A DNA stretch of 42,934 nt. Origin: an uncultured Verrucomicrobia subdivision 3 bacterium (GTDB taxonomy: Bacteria > Verrucomicrobiota > Verrucomicrobiia > Limisphaerales > UBA11358). The translations under genes and the position numbers were made by a program. Shown in pieces: positions 39,808 to 42,934 of this stretch. The first letter of the stretch is position 1; every line of letters starts with the position of its first letter. Below the pieces are notes generated by a model, which saw only the letters and a program-made list of their open reading frames with translations, did no database searches and was not told where the DNA came from. The stretch covers positions 1 to 42,934 of the forward strand of contig CAIJGS010000162.1 of NCBI GenBank assembly GCA_903820285.1, written 5' to 3'.

Positions 39808-40239
39808 TCATTTTTTCGTGCCTGAGGGTGCATTCGTGCCCGTGCCGGGCGGTGGATTGTTGGTGCCACCCTTCGGCGGCAGCGGCGGCAAATTCGTGCC
39901 GATGATGGGCGGCGGACTGTTGGTCCAGACCGGCGGCAAATTCGTGCCCGTGATCGGCGGGGGCGTATTGGTGCAGACCGGGGGCGGTGTGTTCGTACCG
40001 ATAATCGGCGGTGGATTGTTCGTGCCTCCCGGGGGTGGAAAGGGAGGTGGGTTATTGGTGCCACCCTGTGGAGGAGCGGGCGGCAGATTGGTGATGGTGA
40101 TGGGGGGCGGTGTGTTGGTGCCGGGTTTCGCAGGCGGACCACCTGAACCAGAACTGGGTCGCGGGGTGATGGCGAGCACCGAGGCGCATACAGCAATGCC
40201 TGCCATGATGGCCACGGAGAACTTGGTTTCGGTATTCAT
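39808..40239 (-). CDS. Secreted or anchored proline-rich repeat protein
   Basis: Starts MNTETKFSVAIMAGIAVCASVLA; repeats of GTN-x-PPP(I)-x-GTN-x-PP. Confidence 0.6.
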   Translation of the reverse strand: MNTETKFSVAIMAGIAVCASVLAITPRPSSGSGGPPAKPGTNTPPPITITNLPPAPPQGGTNNPPPFPPPGGTNNPPPIIGTNTPPPVCTNTPPPITGTNLPPVWTNSPPPIIGTNLPPLPPKGGTNNPPPGTGTNAPSGTKK

Positions 40240-40408
40240 ACGTCTTTTATGTTTTGGGAACTGCCTGGTCGGTCGCTTTGAGTTTTGACCGGCCGGTATG
40301 GATGGAACAACGACATTCTGCCACACCGCACCTTAAGACAACATGAAGGCCAACAACATCTGTCAGCCCCGTGTATAAAATGATTTCAACCCGCCTGATT
40401 AAACAAAA

Positions 40409-40438
40409 CCGCCAGCGACATCCATCTGTCGCTGGCGG
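40409..40438 (-). terminator. Intrinsic terminator on minus strand
   Basis: CCGCCAGCGACA-TCCATC-TGTCGCTGGCGG perfect 12 bp; minus strand continues TTTTGTTT. Confidence 0.75.
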
Positions 40439-40471
40439 AAGCGGGGCAGGGGAGTGGTGGTGAAAAAGAGA

Positions 40472-40515
40472 ACGGCGGACTGGCGTTCACATCCATTATT
40501 AAGCCAGCCCGCCGT
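40472..40515 (-). terminator. Second hairpin between the EF-hand gene and the terminator
   Basis: ACGGCGGACTGGC / GCCAGCCCGCCGT (one mismatch); minus strand continues TCTCTTTTTC. Confidence 0.5.
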
Positions 40516-40546
40516 CTTGCCGTTCACTCGAACGGAAGTCCGAAAA

Positions 40547-40924
40547 TCAGTTATCAACCGGTGGAGGTCCTGATGGCGGGTTTCCGCCATCCCCGCCACC
40601 CTGGGTGTCACCGCCACTGCCGCTGTCGAAGCGGGGCGGCGGAGGTGGTTGGATTTCATCCAAACTAATCCGGCCATCGCCATTCTTATCCAGTTGCTTC
40701 AGCGTGGTTGGGGCATTCGCCAGTTCATCGGCATCAATGACGCCGTCGTGATTGGCATCCAGCGCCTTAAAAATCAGATTGGGTGGAGGGCGATGGTGGA
40801 AGTCTTGACCGTCTTCCGAACTGCAGATTGGACCAGCAGAGGGGCTTTTTTCCTGGGCGAGGGCGAGGGCAAAGGTCCCGCCCAAGGCAAGGCTGACGGC
40901 GGCAAGCATGAGTTTTGTATTCAT
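40547..40924 (-). CDS. Secreted EF-hand domain protein with Pro/Gly-rich tail
   Basis: Signal MNTKLMLAAVSLALGGTFALALA; LDANHDGVIDADEL and LDKNGDGRISLDEI EF-hand loops. Confidence 0.85.
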   Translation of the reverse strand: MNTKLMLAAVSLALGGTFALALAQEKSPSAGPICSSEDGQDFHHRPPPNLIFKALDANHDGVIDADELANAPTTLKQLDKNGDGRISLDEIQPPPPPRFDSGSGGDTQGGGDGGNPPSGPPPVDN

Positions 40925-41030
40925 TGCTTCGTGGCTGTGTCTGGTTGTGAATTCACTGTTCACAGCAACACCATAACCCAGGCCACCTTAAGAAAACGTG
41001 AAGGGAGCGGAACCCGCCCGAAAATAAAAA

Positions 41031-41055
41031 TTCCGGCCGGGAAGCCCGGCCGGAA
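41031..41055 (-). terminator. Intrinsic terminator for the 41088-41990 gene
   Basis: TTCCGGCCGGG-AAG-CCCGGCCGGAA perfect 11 bp; minus strand continues TTTTTATTTT. Confidence 0.75.
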
Positions 41056-41087
41056 TATGCTGATATGATATTTTCTTTGGTGCCCGC

Positions 41088-41990
41088 TCAGGTCCAGAGC
41101 TTTTCCGGATATTCGCCGGCGGCGATCAACTTGCGGATATTTTCCACCACAAACGGACGGTCTTCGCGGTACGTCACGCCAAACCAGGAGGAGGTGGTGC
41201 GCAACACTTTGACATTGGCCTTGCCGGCCTGCACGAGATCATTGACCGTGCTCGGAATATAGCATTCGCTCTTTTCCGCCTTGCCGCTCTTTTCCAGGAA
41301 CGCCACAAAACTGCTGTTGAGCTGCGGAAAGAGGGCCGGGTTAAACGCCCACATGTTCATGGAAACCGATTCATTGCCGGTGAGCGGCGTCACTTTGCCC
41401 GCTGCATCCGTGTTCTTGGCGGCACCGCCGTCGGGCGTGATGGCCGTCAATTCCACCACCGTCTTGAGGCTGCCGGTTTCGTCCACCTGGCAGATCCCGC
41501 GTGCCACGCTGCCGAATTCGGACAGGGTATTGCGCAGGATGAACCCGACCATCGCGTAATCGCTGGTGCCACTGGTCAGGTGCTTGGCCAGCAGGCGGTA
41601 CGATTCTGCTCCGTAAAAGTCATCCGCATTGATCGCCGCAAACGGTTCGCGGATGGTGTCCGCCGCCATGAGAATGGCATGGCTGGTGCCCCAGGGCTTG
41701 GTGCGGCCGGGAGGCACGGTGAAGCCAGCCGGCAGCTTGTCCAGTTCCTGAAATACGTATTCCACGGCAATGCGCTTTTCAAAGCGGGTGCCGATCACTT
41801 CGCGGAAGGACTGCTCGATGTCCTTGCGGATCACAAACACCAGCTTGCCAAAACCGGCGCGGATGGCGTCATAGATGGAATAATCAATGATGGTCTCGCC
41901 GTTGGGGCCGACCGGGTCAATCTGTTTCAACCCGCCATAGCGGCTGCCCATGCCGGCGGCGAGAACGAGTAAAGTGGGTTTCATTTGCAA
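41088..41990 (-). CDS. Sugar-phosphate nucleotidyltransferase family protein
   Basis: 300 aa; LLVLAAGMGSRYGGLKQIDPVGPNGETIIDYSIYDA, FAAINADDFYG. Confidence 0.85.
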   Translation of the reverse strand: MQMKPTLLVLAAGMGSRYGGLKQIDPVGPNGETIIDYSIYDAIRAGFGKLVFVIRKDIEQSFREVIGTRFEKRIAVEYVFQELDKLPAGFTVPPGRTKPWGTSHAILMAADTIREPFAAINADDFYGAESYRLLAKHLTSGTSDYAMVGFILRNTLSEFGSVARGICQVDETGSLKTVVELTAITPDGGAAKNTDAAGKVTPLTGNESVSMNMWAFNPALFPQLNSSFVAFLEKSGKAEKSECYIPSTVNDLVQAGKANVKVLRTTSSWFGVTYREDRPFVVENIRKLIAAGEYPEKLWT

Positions 41991-42345
41991 TTAGTTATTT
42001 GGTTATTTTCAACGGCGGTCGATTATCAACCGCACGCAAAGCAGGCTAGGCTGACCGCCGGAAATTGTCCAGCCGTCCCACCGTTACCGCCCTATTTTCA
42101 CGTCCCCAACGTACCGGTGCGAATGCTAGCCGTAGATACCACAAATGGGTGAGTCTGATCGCTTTATGGTCTTTTAATAATCCTTAAGCGGCACATAGAC
42201 AGTATGTTGAGGTGAAGTTGGTGGTCGGGTTCGGGGTATGCGGATGGGGTTTCCCGGCTGGCCGTTTAAAGTTGATTTTCACCCCCTTTGCCCTTAGGCT
42301 CCCTCTATCTCGATCGGCGCATGGTGCGTTGGCGAAACTTTTTTT

Positions 42346-42540
42346 ATGGCTGAAGGATACTGCGTTAAATGCAAGGCCAAGAAGGAAATCGTGGATGGCG
42401 TTGAAGAAACGATGAAGAACGGCCGCAAAGCCATCAAGGGCAAATGCCCCACCTGCGGCACCGTCATGTTCAAGATCCTCGGCAAGGCGGCTCCCGCCGC
42501 GCCCACCGCGCCCACCACGCCGCCACCGCCCACGGTTTGA
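42346..42540 (+). CDS. Small DUF5679-like zinc-ribbon protein
   Basis: 64 aa; YCVKCKAKKEIVDGVEETMKNGRKAIKGKCPTCGTVMFKIL. Confidence 0.8.
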   Translation: MAEGYCVKCKAKKEIVDGVEETMKNGRKAIKGKCPTCGTVMFKILGKAAPAAPTAPTTPPPPTV

Positions 42541-42546
42541 TTTTTT

Positions 42547-42934
42547 ATGTCATCACAGCTCGCTTACGTCATTGTAACCCCCTATTCACTGTACAAATCC
42601 AGGACCGGCGGCATTCTCAGCCGCCTCATCACCCGGACCGGTCTCGATCTGGCCGACTTGCGGATGTTCGCTCCCAGTGCCGAACTGGTGAAAGAATACG
42701 CGGATACCATCGTTTCCGCCCATGATACGCAGGATCGCAAGATTCAGGAACTGCTCCGGGACTATGTCCTCGAACACCTGTCCCCCGATCCCAAGACCGG
42801 CCGCCGCCGCCGCGTTATGGTGCTGCTCTTCCGCGGGGAAGACGCCGTCCGCAAGGTCCGCAACGTGGTTGGCAATCTGAGCCCGTCCCGCCGCGGTGGC
42901 GAAACCATCCGTGATACCTATAGCGACCTCATCA
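42547..42934 (+). CDS. Divergent nucleoside-diphosphate kinase-like protein, C-terminus beyond window
   Basis: MSSQLAYVIVTPYSLYKSRTGGILSRLITRTGLDLADLRMFAPS...VMVLLFRGEDAVRKVRNVVGNLSPSRRGGETIRDTYSDLI. Confidence 0.7.
   Translation, partial: MSSQLAYVIVTPYSLYKSRTGGILSRLITRTGLDLADLRMFAPSAELVKEYADTIVSAHDTQDRKIQELLRDYVLEHLSPDPKTGRRRRVMVLLFRGEDAVRKVRNVVGNLSPSRRGGETIRDTYSDLI

Noticed and set aside
39820-40120. Repeats considered as a CRISPR array
   Set aside because: Repeats are in-frame, degenerate and coding, with no constant spacers and no cas genes
39818-40288. 156-aa plus-strand Gly/Val-rich ORF opposite the Pro-rich repeat protein
   Set aside because: Mirror of the repeat array; the minus-strand frame has a signal/TM start and fits neighbouring gene orientation

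Overview
42.9 kb chromosomal segment with the character of a GC-rich, Gram-negative, Verrucomicrobia-like bacterium (lineage is inferred from gene content and protein style, not proven). Mostly housekeeping and accessory genes: DMT transporter, heparinase II/III-like protein, cysK, two rho paralogues, WYL regulator, DPP-IV-like S9 peptidase, a lipoprotein-ResB-CcsA cytochrome c biogenesis operon, receiver protein, two peroxiredoxins, pgsA, purE, beta-carbonic anhydrase, cation/proton antiporter, glnS, xseA-xseB-dxs, icd, acyltransferase, glycosyltransferase, pseudopilin-like protein, nucleotidyltransferase and a divergent Ndk-like protein. No tRNA, rRNA, CRISPR or transposase was recognised. 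Main leads: (1) a compact cassette of a short lipoprotein ending in an SRGGFG motif, a YgiC/YjfC-like ATP-grasp ligase and a membrane protein with two DUF4178-like halves; (2) a zeta-toxin-like kinase coupled to glnS, with an unlisted 53-aa ORF overlapping its stop that looks like a partner or antitoxin; (3) a decayed nucleotidyltransferase two-gene module; (4) a candidate transcription attenuator before the DMT transporter; (5) two divergent Rho proteins within 8 kb; (6) widespread U/A-rich, Shine-Dalgarno-poor start regions; (7) a perfect 13-bp hairpin just before a small secreted-protein gene. All family calls come from reading motifs without a database search.
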